A stretch of 64,000 nucleotides of DNA from Gordonia jinghuaiqii (GTDB lineage Bacteria; Actinomycetota; Actinomycetes; Mycobacteriales; Mycobacteriaceae): NCBI RefSeq assembly GCF_014041935.1, contig NZ_CP059491.1, positions 1,488,001 to 1,552,000 of the forward strand. Direction: 5' to 3'. A program made the translations under genes and the position numbers. Every line of letters begins with the position of its first letter. Position 1 is the stretch's first letter. Positions 27,646 through 39,688 of the stretch are shown piece by piece. The notes under the pieces were generated by a model. It did no database searches. It saw only the letters and a program-made list of their open reading frames with translations, and was not told the DNA's origin.

Positions 27646-28791
27646 ATGGAACTCACCCAGGAGTACACCGACCTCATCGCCACGGTGCGCGACTTCGCGC
27701 AGACCGTGGTGGCGCCGGTCGCCGCGAAACACGATGCCGAACACAGCTTTCCGTACGAGGTCGTCGCTCAGATGGGCAAGATGGGCCTCTTCGGGCTGCC
27801 GTTCCCCGAGGAGTACGGCGGAATGGGCGGTGACTACTTCGCGCTGTCGCTGGCCCTCGAGGAACTCGGCAAGGTCGACCAGTCGGTGGCCATCACCCTC
27901 GAGGCCGGCGTCAGCCTCGGCGCGATGCCGATCTACCGCTTCGGCGACGAGGAGCAGAAGCAGAAGTACCTGCCGGGTCTCACCGCGGGCACGGCGCTCG
28001 CGGGATTCGGTCTGACCGAGCCCGGCGCGGGCTCCGATGCCGGTGCCACCGCGACGACCGCCCGGGACGACGGCGACTCGTGGATCATCAACGGCGGCAA
28101 GCAGTTCATCACCAACTCCGGCACCGACATCACCTCCCTGGTGACCGTCACCGCGGTCACCGGCGTCAAGGAGAACGGCAAGAAGGAGATCTCGACGATC
28201 ATCGTGCCCGCGGGCACACCCGGTTTCACCGCCGAGCCGGCGTACAACAAGGTCGGCTGGAACGCCTCGGACACCCACCCGCTCACCTTCACCGACGTCC
28301 GCGTACCGAAGGAGAATCTCCTCGGCGTCCGGGGTCGCGGCTATGCCAACTTCCTGTCGATCCTCGACGAGGGACGCATCGCGATCGCGGCACTCGCCAC
28401 CGGTGCGGCTCAGGGTTGCGTCGACGAGAGCGTCAAGTACGCCAAGGAACGCCAGTCGTTCGGCAAACCGATCGGCGAATACCAGTCGGTGTCCTTCGCG
28501 ATCGCGCGGATGGAGGCCCGCGCCCACGTGGCCCGCACGGCCTACTACGACGCGGCCTCGAAGATGCTGGCCGGCAAGCCGTTCAAGAAGGAGGCGTCGA
28601 TCGCCAAGATGATCGCCAGTGAGGCGGCCATGGACAATGCGCGCACGGCCACGCAGATCCACGGCGGCTACGGCTTCATGAACGACTATCCCGTGGCCCG
28701 CCACTACCGCGACTCCAAGATCCTCGAGATCGGGGAGGGCACCACCGAGGTGCAGCTCATGCTCATCGCGCGCGAGTTGGGATTCGCATGA
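27646..28791 (+). CDS. Acyl-CoA dehydrogenase (FadE19-like, isovaleryl/branched-chain type)
   Basis: A 381-residue acyl-CoA dehydrogenase. Features: GGMGGDYFALSLALEELGKVDQS, FGLTEPGAGSDAG, WIINGGKQFITNSG, QIHGGYGFMNDYPVARHYRDSKI and the catalytic glutamate in IGEGTTEVQ. Position between accA1 and a MaoC hydratase mirrors fadE19 in mycobacteria and suggests oxidation of isovaleryl-CoA to 3-methylcrotonyl-CoA, the carboxylase substrate. The canonical isovaleryl-CoA dehydrogenase places its catalytic glutamate elsewhere, so 2-methyl-branched substrates are also possible. The stop overlaps the next gene by 4 bp. Confidence 0.92.
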   Translation: MELTQEYTDLIATVRDFAQTVVAPVAAKHDAEHSFPYEVVAQMGKMGLFGLPFPEEYGGMGGDYFALSLALEELGKVDQSVAITLEAGVSLGAMPIYRFGDEEQKQKYLPGLTAGTALAGFGLTEPGAGSDAGATATTARDDGDSWIINGGKQFITNSGTDITSLVTVTAVTGVKENGKKEISTIIVPAGTPGFTAEPAYNKVGWNASDTHPLTFTDVRVPKENLLGVRGRGYANFLSILDEGRIAIAALATGAAQGCVDESVKYAKERQSFGKPIGEYQSVSFAIARMEARAHVARTAYYDAASKMLAGKPFKKEASIAKMIASEAAMDNARTATQIHGGYGFMNDYPVARHYRDSKILEIGEGTTEVQLMLIARELGFA

Positions 28792-29306
28792 GCGAGCTGC
28801 GATCCCCGGGTGCGGCACCGGAGGGCGACGGACGGCGAATCGTCCAGCGCGGGCTGTGGTTCGAGGAGTTCACCGAGGGCACCATCTACGAGCACCGGCC
28901 CGGCCGAACGGTCACCGAGGCCGACAACGTCCTGTTCACCACGCTGACGATGAACACGCAGGCACTGCATCTCGACGCCGCGTGGTCGGCGCAGCAGCCC
29001 GGTTTCGGCGGGCAACGGCTCATCAACTCGATGTTCACGCTGTCGACGATCGTCGGACTGTCGGTATCCCAGCTCACCCAGGGAACGCTCGTCGCCAACC
29101 TCGGTTTCAGCGAAGTCGCCTTTCCCGCGCCACTGTTCGCCGGTGACACCCTGTACGCCGAAACCGAGTGCACGGGTAAACGCGAATCCCGGTCACGTCC
29201 AGGGGAGGGCGTGGTCAACTTGACCCACATCGGACGCAACCAGCACGGCGACATCGTCGCGCGAGCCGCACGAGCAACGCTGGTTCGCAAGCAACGGACG
29301 GAGTGA
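28788..29306 (+). CDS. MaoC-family hydratase (3-methylglutaconyl/itaconyl-CoA type)
   Basis: A 172-residue single-hotdog protein. The active-site stretch reads FTTLTMNTQALHLDAAWSA, the form seen in mesaconyl/itaconyl-CoA-type hydratases rather than the D-x-N-P-x-H of generic MaoC hydratases. Other segments are GRTVTEADNVLF and FPAPLFAGDTLYAETE. In context it would hydrate 3-methylglutaconyl-CoA, the carboxylase product, to HMG-CoA. It overlaps fadE (ATGA) and citE (GTGA), so the whole run is translationally coupled. It corresponds in order to Rv2499c. Confidence 0.87.
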   Translation: MSELRSPGAAPEGDGRRIVQRGLWFEEFTEGTIYEHRPGRTVTEADNVLFTTLTMNTQALHLDAAWSAQQPGFGGQRLINSMFTLSTIVGLSVSQLTQGTLVANLGFSEVAFPAPLFAGDTLYAETECTGKRESRSRPGEGVVNLTHIGRNQHGDIVARAARATLVRKQRTE

Positions 29307-30247
29307 CGACGATGTTCTTCGATGGAACTTCCGGCGGTACGGGCCCATCCGGCTCACACCTGGTCGGACCGCAGCTGACGAACGCCTGGCTGCCCCCGGG
29401 GCCTGCCCTGCTGTTCTGCCCGGCCGACCGGCCCGAGCGGTATCAGAAGGCACTCGACCGTGCGGACGTGGTGATCATCGATCTCGAGGACGCGGTGTCG
29501 CCGGAGAACCGCGTCGCCGCCCGCGAGGCGCTGGTGGCCAACCCCGTCGACCCGGACCGCACCATCGTGCGGATCAACCCGGCGGGCACCGGCGACTACC
29601 GGCGTGATCTCGCCGCCGTCGCCGAGACGAACTACCGGGTCGTCATGCAGGCCAAGGCCGAGGACGTCTCGTCGATCCTCGACACCGCGTTCCAGACGGT
29701 CGCGCTGATCGAGACGCCCCTGGGTGCGACCCGGGCCCACGACATCGCCGCCACGGCCAACTGCATCGGTCTCATGTGGGGTGCGGAGGATCTCGTCGCC
29801 GGCCTCGGCGGCACATCGAGTCGGTTCGGCCCCGGCGAAGCGCGGCCGGGGGAGTACCGGGACGTCGCGAGCTGGGTACGGTCGATGGTCCGCATCGCCG
29901 CGGCCGCGCACGGGAAGTTCGCCGTCGACTCCGTCCACCTCGACATCGACGATGTCGAGGGCCTCCGGGCAGAGGTCCGCGACGCCGTCGCCCTGGGGTA
30001 CACGGCGACCGCCTGCATCCATCCGTCGCAGGTCGACGTCATCCGGGACGGCTACCGGCCCTCCGATGAGGCGGTGGCATGGGCGCACAAGGTCCTGCGC
30101 AGCTCCGCCGAGCACGGGGGCGGGGTCTTCAGCCTCGACGGTCAGATGATCGACGGTCCTGTTCTCCGCCAGGCCGAGGTCGTGCTGTCGCGAGTGGCCG
30201 ACCCTTCCGGCGATGCGGCCGCCGATTCCGGCGCCGACGACGCCTGA
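29303..30247 (+). CDS. CitE-like beta-hydroxyacyl-CoA lyase (HMG-CoA/citramalyl-CoA lyase type)
   Basis: A 314-residue HpcH/HpaI-aldolase-fold lyase. Motifs: LFCPADRPERYQKALDRADVVIIDLEDAVSP, VRINPAGTGDYRRDL, VALIETPLG and LMWGAEDLVAGLGG, with the acidic residues that bind Mg. Stand-alone CitE proteins of mycobacteria (Rv2498c) cleave (R)-HMG-CoA and citramalyl-CoA, joining leucine breakdown and itaconate disposal; the neighbours fit the same role, giving acetoacetate and acetyl-CoA. The GTG start overlaps the MaoC stop. Confidence 0.87.
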   Translation: MTTMFFDGTSGGTGPSGSHLVGPQLTNAWLPPGPALLFCPADRPERYQKALDRADVVIIDLEDAVSPENRVAAREALVANPVDPDRTIVRINPAGTGDYRRDLAAVAETNYRVVMQAKAEDVSSILDTAFQTVALIETPLGATRAHDIAATANCIGLMWGAEDLVAGLGGTSSRFGPGEARPGEYRDVASWVRSMVRIAAAAHGKFAVDSVHLDIDDVEGLRAEVRDAVALGYTATACIHPSQVDVIRDGYRPSDEAVAWAHKVLRSSAEHGGGVFSLDGQMIDGPVLRQAEVVLSRVADPSGDAAADSGADDA

Positions 30248-30298
30248 CCCTGCACGACAAGCCATTTCGAGCCGTCGACCGACAGACCGGAGCACGAC

Positions 30299-31942
30299 AT
30301 GAGCACCGACGCTCACACCCAGCCCGCACACACCCGGGGTGACCCGAGCCCCGCCCTGCTGACCGAGACGATCGGTGCCACGCTGGCGCGCACCGTCGGG
30401 CAGTACGGCGAGCGCACGGCACTGATCGACGCCGCGGCCGACCGCGAGTGGACCTATGCCGAGTTGCACCGCGACGTCCGCGCCCTCGCCGCCGGACTGC
30501 TGCGCCTCGGTGTCTCGACCGGCGACCGGGTCGGGCTGTGGGCCCCCAACCGGTTCGAGTGGGTGCTGACCCAGTATGCGACGGCCGAGATCGGCGCCAT
30601 CCTCGTCAATCTCAATCCGGCCTACCGCCAGAACGAGATCGAGTACGCGCTGCAGCAATCCGGCACCGGCGTCGTACTGGCCGCCGAACGGTTCAAGGAC
30701 TCGGACTATGCGTCGATGCTGGGTGAGGCCCGGGCGCGCTGCCCCGAGCTGCGCGAGGTGGTGCTGTTCGATTCCCCGGAGTGGGCGGAACTCACCGCCG
30801 AACCGTCGGCCGCGGAACTGACGCGGGTCGCCGACATCGCGGCCTCGTTGTCGGCCGACGATCCGATCAACATCCAGTACACCTCCGGGACAACGGGATT
30901 CCCCAAGGGGGCGACGCTCTCGCATCGCAACATCGGCAACAACGGTTACCTCGTGGGTGAACTGGTCGACTACACCGCCGATGACCGCATCTGCATCCCG
31001 GTGCCGTTCTACCACTGCTTCGGCATGGTCATGGGCAACCTCGCGGCGACGAGTCACGGTGCGGCCATGGTCATCCCGGCACCCGCCTTCGATCCGCTGG
31101 CCACGCTCGAGGCTGTCGCGAAGTACCGCTGCACCAGCCTCTACGGCGTCCCGACGATGTTCATCGCAGAACTCGCCCTGCTCGACGACGGCCTGGAGAT
31201 CGATCTGTCGTCGCTGCGTACCGGGATCATGGCGGGGTCACCGTGCCCCGAACATGTGATGCGCCAGGTCGTCGACCGGATGCACATGGACCAGGTCTCC
31301 ATCTGTTACGGCATGACCGAGACGTCGCCGGTATCGACGCAGACCCGCGTCGACGACCCGCTCGAACTACGTGTGACGACCGTCGGCCGGGTGGGTCCGC
31401 ACCTCGAGATCAAGGTCGTCGACCCCGGAGCCGGTGAGACCCTGCAGTGCGGTGAGACCGGAGAATTGTGCACGCGCGGTTACTCGGTGATGACCGGGTA
31501 CTGGAACGACCCGGACAAGACCGCCGAGGCCATCGACGCCGACGGGTGGATGCACACCGGCGACCTCGCGGAGATGGACGACACCGGTTACGTCCGCATC
31601 ACCGGTCGGATCAAGGACATGGTGATCCGCGGCGGCGAGAACATCTACCCGCGCGAGATCGAGGAGTTCCTGTACACCCATCCCGACATCCTCGACGCGC
31701 AGGTGATCGGCGTGCCGGATGAGAAGTACGGTGAGGAACTCATGGCGTGGGTGCGATTGCGTGAGCCGGCAGGCGATCTCACTGCCGAGGACCTCCGTGC
31801 CTTCGCCGACGGCAAGATCGCCCGGCACAAGATCCCGCGGTACGTCCACGTCGTCGACGAGTTCCCGATGACCGTCACCGGCAAGGTACGCAAGGTGGCG
31901 ATGCGCGACGAGGCCCTCTCCATCCTGGAGCGTCTGCGATGA
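30299..31942 (+). CDS. AMP-binding acyl-CoA synthetase (FadD35-like)
   Basis: A 547-residue ANL-superfamily ligase. The P-loop is [18 protein letters not shown]; the adenylate-binding and hinge segment is [46 protein letters not shown] and the catalytic lysine in TVTGKVRK follow. In M. tuberculosis the equivalent position holds fadD35, also 547 residues as I recall. It probably activates a medium or branched fatty acid entering this operon. It overlaps the acetoacetyl-CoA synthetase by 4 bp. Confidence 0.92.
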   Translation: MSTDAHTQPAHTRGDPSPALLTETIGATLARTVGQYGERTALIDAAADREWTYAELHRDVRALAAGLLRLGVSTGDRVGLWAPNRFEWVLTQYATAEIGAILVNLNPAYRQNEIEYALQQSGTGVVLAAERFKDSDYASMLGEARARCPELREVVLFDSPEWAELTAEPSAAELTRVADIAASLSADDPINIQYTSGTTGFPKGATLSHRNIGNNGYLVGELVDYTADDRICIPVPFYHCFGMVMGNLAATSHGAAMVIPAPAFDPLATLEAVAKYRCTSLYGVPTMFIAELALLDDGLEIDLSSLRTGIMAGSPCPEHVMRQVVDRMHMDQVSICYGMTETSPVSTQTRVDDPLELRVTTVGRVGPHLEIKVVDPGAGETLQCGETGELCTRGYSVMTGYWNDPDKTAEAIDADGWMHTGDLAEMDDTGYVRITGRIKDMVIRGGENIYPREIEEFLYTHPDILDAQVIGVPDEKYGEELMAWVRLREPAGDLTAEDLRAFADGKIARHKIPRYVHVVDEFPMTVTGKVRKVAMRDEALSILERLR

Positions 31943-33969
31943 CCCACGGTGATACCGCATCGCGGACAGACGGCGATACCGCATCGCGGAAGAACGACGT
32001 GCAACTCGACGGGTTCCGCCGGCTGGTGGAGCGCCGATTCGGTGTTCCGGCAACCGATTACGACCAGCTGTGGTCGTGGTCGGTGCAGCAGCCCGCACAG
32101 TTCTGGCGCGGTGTGTGGGAGTTCTTCGACCTCGATTCGCTCGCGGCCGAACCGCTCGGCGACGGAGACGACGCCGTGCTCGCCGACGCCCGGATGCCGG
32201 GCGCGCACTGGTTTCCGGAGGTGCGGCTGAACTACGTCGAGGCGGTGCTGCGGCACGCATCCCTGCCCGGCGCCGCCATCGTCGGCATCGACGAGGCCGG
32301 TGGACGCACGGAGATCTCGTGGGCGGAGCTGCCCGCGCTGGTGGCCGGTCTCGCGTCGACCCTTCGGGCGCAGGGAATCTCCCCGGGAGATGTGGTGGCC
32401 GCCTACCTGCCCGACATCCCCGAGGCCGTCGTCGCCTTTCTCGCCACCGCCAGTCTCGGCGCGATCTGGTCCGGCTGCGGCCAGGATTACGCACCGGAGG
32501 GCGCCGCGGGCCGTCTCGCCCAGCTCTCGCCGAAGGTCCTGTTCACTGCCGACGGTTATCGCTACAACGGCAAGTTCATCGACAAACGCGCCGACAGCGC
32601 CGAACTCGCCGGGCTGCTACCGGACCTCGTCGCGCACATCACCGTCGGGGCCGTCGGGGACGCCGGGGGTGTTGGGGCTGCGGATGACGGGGCGTCGACG
32701 ATAGCCTACGACGACGCGGTCCGCGCCGCCGCCGACGGCTCCCGTCCGGTGCCGGTGCCGTTCGATCACCCGCTGTGGGTGCTGTTCAGTTCCGGGACCA
32801 CCGGTCGCCCCAAGGGCATCGTGCACGGCCACGGCGGCGTGCTCGTCGAACACCTGAAAGCCGCAGCGTTGCACGGTGACCTGTCGTCGAAGGATGTGTT
32901 CTTCTGGCAGACCGCCCTGAGCTGGATGATGTGGAACTATCAGGTCGCCGGGTTGCTGTGTGGCGCGAGGATCATCTGTTACAGCGGTTCGCCGTTGTAT
33001 CCCGATGCCGACCGGCTCTGGCAGATCGTCGACGACGAGAAGGTCACCTATTTCGGCACCAGCCCGGGTCAGTTGCAGGCGTCGCGCAAGGCCGGTCTCG
33101 AACCGGGCCGCGACCATGACCTCGGATCGTTGCGAGTGGTCGGCAGTACCGGATCGTCCCTCGCCGCAGACCTTTTCACCTGGGTCGACGAGCATGTGAA
33201 GGCCGGTGTGCCGATCTCGTCGATCAGCGGCGGCACCGACATCGTCTCGGCGTTCGCCGGTGGCTCGACCGGGGTGCCGATGGTGCCCGGCGAACTGTCG
33301 GTCCGATATCTGGGTGTGGCACTGGAGAGTTGGGCGCCCGACGGCACCCCGCAGGTGGGTGAGGTCGGCGAACTCGTCGTCACCGCGCCGATGCCGTCGA
33401 TGCCGGTCCATTTCTGGAACGACGCCGATGGTGCCCGTTACCGTGCGGCGTATTTCGCGCACGAGTGGCAGGGTGAGAACACCGCCCGGGCAAACCCGGT
33501 GTGGCGTCACGGCGATTGGGTCACCGTGACCGACCGCGGATCCCTCGTCATCCACGGGCGAAGCGATGCGACCCTGAACCGCTCCGGAATCCGCATGGGA
33601 TCGGCCGACATCTACGAGATCGTGGAGGCGCTCGAGGAGATCGCCGAGGCGTTCGTCCTCGGGGTCGACGGGCCTGACGGTGCCTACTGGATGCCGCTGT
33701 TCGTCACCCTGGTGCCCGGTGCGGTGCTCGACGACGCGCTGGTCGGACGGATCGGGGCCGCGGTGCGCGACCGGTTGTCGAAACGCCATGTGCCCGATGA
33801 GGTCATCGAGGCCCCGGGCATCCCGCACACCCGCACCGGCAAGAAGCTCGAGGTTCCGGTCACCGCGATTCTGGCGGGCCGCACGGAGGTCAACATCGAT
33901 CCGAGATCCGTCGACGACTACTCGCTCATCGACTGGTACGCAGAACAGGGACGTGCCCACCGCTGGTGA
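31939..33969 (+). CDS. Acetoacetyl-CoA synthetase
   Basis: A 676-residue synthetase of the acetyl/acetoacetyl-CoA synthetase group. Family signatures: [76 protein letters not shown] and [21 protein letters not shown], ending with [12 protein letters not shown]. It would convert acetoacetate, the product of leucine breakdown by the upstream genes, to acetoacetyl-CoA. The N-terminus contains a duplicated TDGDTASR stretch from a DNA repeat (about 31948-31990). Last gene of the operon. Confidence 0.92.
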   Translation: MTHGDTASRTDGDTASRKNDVQLDGFRRLVERRFGVPATDYDQLWSWSVQQPAQFWRGVWEFFDLDSLAAEPLGDGDDAVLADARMPGAHWFPEVRLNYVEAVLRHASLPGAAIVGIDEAGGRTEISWAELPALVAGLASTLRAQGISPGDVVAAYLPDIPEAVVAFLATASLGAIWSGCGQDYAPEGAAGRLAQLSPKVLFTADGYRYNGKFIDKRADSAELAGLLPDLVAHITVGAVGDAGGVGAADDGASTIAYDDAVRAAADGSRPVPVPFDHPLWVLFSSGTTGRPKGIVHGHGGVLVEHLKAAALHGDLSSKDVFFWQTALSWMMWNYQVAGLLCGARIICYSGSPLYPDADRLWQIVDDEKVTYFGTSPGQLQASRKAGLEPGRDHDLGSLRVVGSTGSSLAADLFTWVDEHVKAGVPISSISGGTDIVSAFAGGSTGVPMVPGELSVRYLGVALESWAPDGTPQVGEVGELVVTAPMPSMPVHFWNDADGARYRAAYFAHEWQGENTARANPVWRHGDWVTVTDRGSLVIHGRSDATLNRSGIRMGSADIYEIVEALEEIAEAFVLGVDGPDGAYWMPLFVTLVPGAVLDDALVGRIGAAVRDRLSKRHVPDEVIEAPGIPHTRTGKKLEVPVTAILAGRTEVNIDPRSVDDYSLIDWYAEQGRAHRW

Positions 33970-34172
33970 TCGCGCGCGCCGAGTCCAGACGCCTGTGCAC
34001 CGATGCCTGTGTCAACCGACGGTGCCGACCGGCCCGACGCCGGTACGGTGGGGAGCACTCCAACCGGAGTCTGTCGCCAGATGATTCATAGGACGCGACC
34101 GCCATATGTACTAGCGTGGGTCGGGAGTTCTGCGCGTCGCGGCGCCAGACGGCCGTCTCGCCGTCACCGTGA

Positions 34173-35510
<1,338 letters not shown>

Positions 35511-35522
35511 TCCACTTCTCCT

Positions 35523-35557
35523 CGGTGCCCCGTCGACCCCGCGTCGGCGGGGCACCG
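35523..35557 (+). terminator. Intrinsic terminator-like hairpin after the DUF5336 gene
   Basis: CGGTGCCCCG (35523-35532) and CGGGGCACCG (35548-35557) form a perfect 10-bp stem, 12 bp after the stop. The following sequence is only moderately T-rich. Confidence 0.65.
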
Positions 35558-35668
35558 TCGTTGTCCCAGCGGTCCACCGGGCGCGGGTCCCGGTGACCTG
35601 ACTCGCTTTCCCCGCCCCCTCGGCGCGTCTACGACGGGCCGGGCCGGGCCCGTGTCACGCTCATACCG

Positions 35669-37324
35669 ATGCCCACCCTCAGGCCTGATTCGACCGCGGA
35701 GAACTTGGCGTCGCAGCTTCGTAACCTGCGACGATCCCGGCGTGCACAGCGCGTCGCCGCCGAGGGTTCGGCCCGGCAGCTCGCGGTGGTGGCCTTCACC
35801 GTCCCCGCGGTCGCGCTGGTGACCCTCATCGTCGTGATGTTGACCGTGTTGTTACTCGCCGGAAGCGGCCTGACCGGGCTGCCCAGTGCGATCGCGTCGA
35901 GCTGGCTGGCCATCCATCAGGTGCCGGTGACGATCAGCGGCGTGACGATCGGTGTGCTGCCGCTGTTGCCGACGCTGGTCGTCGCGGCCGGGACGGCGGT
36001 CCTGACCGCCCGGGCCGTCACGGGCGGTGGCGGCTCGGGCGGCCGGTCCGCGCACGACCTGTTCGACATCGGTGCCGTGGTGTTCTCGGCCCTCGTCGGT
36101 CCTCTTCTCATCACCGCCATGTCGCTGGCGATCGTGATGGACGGCGGTTCGGTGCTCCCGGTCCAGACGCCGAGCGCGTTGATCGCCTTCGCGTACACGC
36201 TGGGAGTCCACGGCGGTGCCGCCCTCGCGGGAATCGGATGGAGTCGCCGACGCGACTTCGCCGCCCGCTGGGGGGTGACCCACGCCGACCGGCGCGGCTT
36301 CCGGTACGGCGTGGTGGCCGCCCTGATGCTGATGGTGGCGGGCGCGCTGCTGGTATGCCTGCGCATGCTGATGCGCCACGGTCAGATCGGCGAGCTGATC
36401 GCGACCGGCGCCGACTTCGACGGCTACCTGGGGCTGACCGTGCTGTCGGTTCTGTACTTGCCGAATGTCATCGTCGGTGCGCTGGCGGTGCTCGTCGGGT
36501 CCGACATCCAGCTCGGTGCGATGACCGTCGACCTCTTCACCGTTCGAGGGGGAGCGGTCCCGCCCGTGCCCGTCCTGGCGGTGCTGCCCGAGGGGACCGG
36601 TGCGGGCGCCTGGGGCCTGGTCGGCATGGTGATTCCCGCGGGTGTGGCCGCCTTCGTCGGCTGGCGTTGCCGCGATCTCGATCCGATGGCGCACGTGCGT
36701 TCGGTGGGCGTGGCGGCAGCCGTCGCCGCATCGGCGGTGGCGATCCTGACAGTGTCCTCCGGCGGCTCGCTCGGCGAGTTCGGCGACGTCGCGATGACGG
36801 TCTCGGCGGCCGGGGTCTTCACCCTCGGGTGGATCTCGGTGATCGGTCTGCTGATCGTGCTCGTCTACGCCTTCCTGCCATCGACTCGTGCGGCGCGGGC
36901 CGCCATGGGTGAGGACTACTTCGACGACCCGTTCGACCTCGGTTACGAAGACGAATACGTCATCGTCGCGGACCTCGATGACGACGACGAATACGTCGAG
37001 TTCGCGGAGTACGAGGACTCCGAAGACACGGACATCGAAGACACGGACCCGGACGGGGCGGACTCCGGCGAAACGGACCCGGACGGCGCGGACTCCGGCG
37101 ACACGTACGAAGCCGAGACGTACGAACCCGGCGACCAGAGGGAATCCGGGTACGAGGACGCCGGGTACGAGGACGCCGGGTACGCCGATGCGGGTTCGGG
37201 CCCGCAGGACGGCGCCACATACCGGCGGGCGCCGAACCGGGTCTACGTCGACGACCTCGACGACGCCGATCTCGCCGACGACGCCGACTACGACCTCTAC
37301 CCGGGTGCCCCGCGACAGCGCTGA
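35669..37324 (+). CDS. PerM/DUF6350-family integral membrane protein
   Basis: A 551-residue protein with about nine to ten hydrophobic segments between residues 35 and 405 and a charged N-terminus (LRNLRRSRRAQRVAAEG). It sits directly upstream of purN-purH, exactly as PerM (Rv0955) does in M. tuberculosis, and the membrane layout agrees; PerM is implicated in cell division and persistence. The C-terminal ~140 residues are an extreme acidic tail (repeated DDDEYVEF, DTDPDGADSGE, EDAGY units) not typical of the core family. Assignment is by position and topology. A 13-bp tandem duplication spans its stop codon. Confidence 0.78.
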   Translation: MPTLRPDSTAENLASQLRNLRRSRRAQRVAAEGSARQLAVVAFTVPAVALVTLIVVMLTVLLLAGSGLTGLPSAIASSWLAIHQVPVTISGVTIGVLPLLPTLVVAAGTAVLTARAVTGGGGSGGRSAHDLFDIGAVVFSALVGPLLITAMSLAIVMDGGSVLPVQTPSALIAFAYTLGVHGGAALAGIGWSRRRDFAARWGVTHADRRGFRYGVVAALMLMVAGALLVCLRMLMRHGQIGELIATGADFDGYLGLTVLSVLYLPNVIVGALAVLVGSDIQLGAMTVDLFTVRGGAVPPVPVLAVLPEGTGAGAWGLVGMVIPAGVAAFVGWRCRDLDPMAHVRSVGVAAAVAASAVAILTVSSGGSLGEFGDVAMTVSAAGVFTLGWISVIGLLIVLVYAFLPSTRAARAAMGEDYFDDPFDLGYEDEYVIVADLDDDDEYVEFAEYEDSEDTDIEDTDPDGADSGETDPDGADSGDTYEAETYEPGDQRESGYEDAGYEDAGYADAGSGPQDGATYRRAPNRVYVDDLDDADLADDADYDLYPGAPRQR

Positions 37325-37339
37325 ATGACAGCGCTGAAT
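37314..37339 (+). repeat. Exact 13-bp tandem duplication across the perM stop
   Basis: GACAGCGCTGAAT occurs twice head to tail (37314-37326 and 37327-37339); the first copy contains the TGA stop. Confidence 0.9.
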
Positions 37340-37480
37340 CGTCGACTTCGAGGTATCGCTGTCGGTGCGGCCCCCATCCGCCGCAGGCATGCAGGCGGTA
37401 CGACGCGACGGCGCAGTCACCACCCGCCCGACCGCCCGGCTCGCACCTGACCCGGCGGGGGCCGCTGCACGTGCGGAGAT

Positions 37481-37486
37481 TAGGCT
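37481..37486 (+). promoter_or_regulatory. -10 element of a probable leaderless purN transcript
   Basis: TAGGCT fits TANNNT and is followed after 7 nt by the GTG at 37494. No Shine-Dalgarno sequence precedes the GTG. Confidence 0.55.
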
Positions 37487-37493
37487 CGACGCC

Positions 37494-38117
37494 GTGACCT
37501 CCCCGACCGCGCCCGAACGCACCCCACTGGTGGTGCTGGCATCGGGTACCGGTTCACTGCTGGAATCGTTGATCGCGCGGACTGCCGCCGACGACGCGAC
37601 GTTCACCGTCGCAGCCATCGTCGTCGACCGCGCGTGCCGTGCCCAGGAGATCGCTGCCCGCAATGAGATCCCGCTGATCACCTGCCGCGTCGGCGATCAC
37701 CCGGACCGGGCCGCATGGGACCGCGCGCTGACCGATGAGGTCGCCGCGGTAGATCCGGCGTGGGTGGTCACCGCGGGTTTCATGAAGATCCTCGGCCCTG
37801 CCTTTCTCGGCCGCTTCGGTGGGCGAGTCGTCAACAGTCATCCGGCGCTGCTACCCGCGTTCCCGGGCGCGCACGGTGTGGCCGAGGCCCTCGACTACGG
37901 AGTCAAGGTCACCGGGGCGACGGTGCACCTCGTCGACGAAGGGGTCGACACCGGTCCGATCCTCGCGCAGCAGGCGGTGACCGTCGTCGACGACGACACC
38001 GCCGACACGCTGCACGAACGCATCAAGACGGTCGAGCGCGTGTTGCTCGCCGACGTGGTGACCGCACTGGTCGCCAGAGGAGTAGTCATCGATGGACGAA
38101 AGGCCCGCATCCCGTGA
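37494..38117 (+). CDS. purN: Phosphoribosylglycinamide formyltransferase
   Basis: A 207-residue GAR transformylase using 10-formyl-THF in step three of purine synthesis. I chose the GTG at 37494, just before [25 protein letters not shown]; the upstream open frame is not family-like. Catalytic residues are visible: [17 protein letters not shown] contains the N-x-H pair (family N-I-H-P), and the Asp lies in [11 protein letters not shown]. The stop overlaps the purH start by 4 bp. Confidence 0.93.
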   Translation: MTSPTAPERTPLVVLASGTGSLLESLIARTAADDATFTVAAIVVDRACRAQEIAARNEIPLITCRVGDHPDRAAWDRALTDEVAAVDPAWVVTAGFMKILGPAFLGRFGGRVVNSHPALLPAFPGAHGVAEALDYGVKVTGATVHLVDEGVDTGPILAQQAVTVVDDDTADTLHERIKTVERVLLADVVTALVARGVVIDGRKARIP

Positions 38118-39688
38118 ACGCACACAGCCCTGACAGTTCCCGCCGACCCATTCGGCGCGCGCTGGTGAGTGTCTACGACAAGAGCGGCCTCGCCGATCTC
38201 GCGACCGCGCTGCAGGCAGCCGGTGTGGAGATCGTGTCGACGGGATCGACCGCCAAGACCATCGCCGACACCGGGGTACCGGTGGTCGAGGTGTCGACGC
38301 TGACCGGCTTCCCCGAGTGCCTCGACGGCCGGGTCAAGACACTGCACCCGAAGGTCCACGCCGGCATCCTCGCCGACACCCGCAAGGACGACCATGTCGC
38401 CCAGCTGGCCGAATTGGGTGTCGCCGCATTCGATCTCGTCATCGTCAACCTCTACCCGTTCACCGCGACCGTGGCCTCGGGGGCCACGCCCGACGAGTGC
38501 ATCGAGCAGATCGACATCGGCGGTCCGTCGATGGTGCGCGGCGCGGCGAAGAACCATCCCTCGGTCGCCGTGGTGGTCAACCCGGGTGACTACGCCCTGG
38601 TCACCGAGGCCGTCGCGGCTGGCGGATTCACGCTGGCCGACCGGAAGAAGCTGGCCGCCAAGGCTTTCCGTCACACCGCTGATTACGACGTGGCGGTCGC
38701 GTCGTGGATGTCGAGTGTGGTTGCCCCCGAAGATGATTCACAGTTCCCGAGCTGGGCCGGCGCCACCTGGACCCGGTCGGCGGTGCTCCGCTACGGCGAG
38801 AACCCGCATCAGGCTGCGGCGCTCTACATCGGTAACTCCGGCACCGGTGGGGTGGCGACTGCCGAGCAGCTGCACGGCAAGGAGATGAGTTACAACAACT
38901 ACACCGATGCCGATGCCGCGTGGCGCGCCGCTTATGACTTCGCCGCCCCGGCGGTCGCGATCATCAAGCACGCCAACCCGTGCGGCATCGCCGTGGGTGC
39001 CGACATCGCCGAGGCCCACCGCAAGGCCCATGCCTGTGATCCGGTCAGCGCGTACGGCGGAGTGATCGCGGCGAACCGCGAGATCACCGTCGAGATGGCC
39101 GAGCAGGTCGCCGAGATCTTCACCGAGGTCGTCGTCGCACCGGGCTTCGCCGACGGTGCGTTGTCGGTGCTGACCCGCAAGAAGAACATCCGTGTGCTGG
39201 TGGCCACCCCGCCGGCGGCCACCGGGATCGAGACCAAGCCGGTCTCGGGTGGTCTGCTCATGCAGCAGCGCGACGTCCTCGACGCCGACGGTGACAATCC
39301 GGCCAACTGGAACCTCGTCGCCGGTCCGCCCGCCGACGAGCAGACCCTCGCCGATCTCGAATTCGCGTGGCGTGCCTGCCGTTCGGTCAAGTCCAACGCC
39401 ATTCTGCTCGCTTCCGACGGTGCCTCGGTCGGCGTCGGCATGGGCCAGGTCAATCGCGTCGACTCCGCCCATCTCGCCGTGCAGCGCGCCGGGGAGCGGG
39501 CAGCGGGCAGCGTCGGTGCGTCGGACGCCTTCTTCCCGTTCCCGGACGGCCTGCAGGTACTGCTCTCCGCCGGCGTGAAAGCCGTTGCGCAGCCGGGCGG
39601 CTCGATCCGTGACAAAGAGGTGATCGAGGCGGCCGAGGAGGCGGGCGTGACGCTCTACCTCACCGGGGCGCGCCATTTCGCTCACTGA
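38114..39688 (+). CDS. purH: Bifunctional AICAR formyltransferase/IMP cyclohydrolase
   Basis: A 524-residue enzyme for the last two steps of IMP synthesis. I chose the GTG at 38114, overlapping purN. The MGS-like IMP cyclohydrolase domain (about 1-200) contains [31 protein letters not shown] and [21 protein letters not shown]; the AICAR transformylase part has [21 protein letters not shown] and the catalytic KHANPCG. Length is normal for actinobacteria. Confidence 0.96.
   Translation: MNAHSPDSSRRPIRRALVSVYDKSGLADLATALQAAGVEIVSTGSTAKTIADTGVPVVEVSTLTGFPECLDGRVKTLHPKVHAGILADTRKDDHVAQLAELGVAAFDLVIVNLYPFTATVASGATPDECIEQIDIGGPSMVRGAAKNHPSVAVVVNPGDYALVTEAVAAGGFTLADRKKLAAKAFRHTADYDVAVASWMSSVVAPEDDSQFPSWAGATWTRSAVLRYGENPHQAAALYIGNSGTGGVATAEQLHGKEMSYNNYTDADAAWRAAYDFAAPAVAIIKHANPCGIAVGADIAEAHRKAHACDPVSAYGGVIAANREITVEMAEQVAEIFTEVVVAPGFADGALSVLTRKKNIRVLVATPPAATGIETKPVSGGLLMQQRDVLDADGDNPANWNLVAGPPADEQTLADLEFAWRACRSVKSNAILLASDGASVGVGMGQVNRVDSAHLAVQRAGERAAGSVGASDAFFPFPDGLQVLLSAGVKAVAQPGGSIRDKEVIEAAEEAGVTLYLTGARHFAH

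Noticed and set aside
29354..31057. 567-codon minus-strand frame opposite citE and fadD
   Set aside because: Shadow; both plus-strand genes show intact catalytic motifs.
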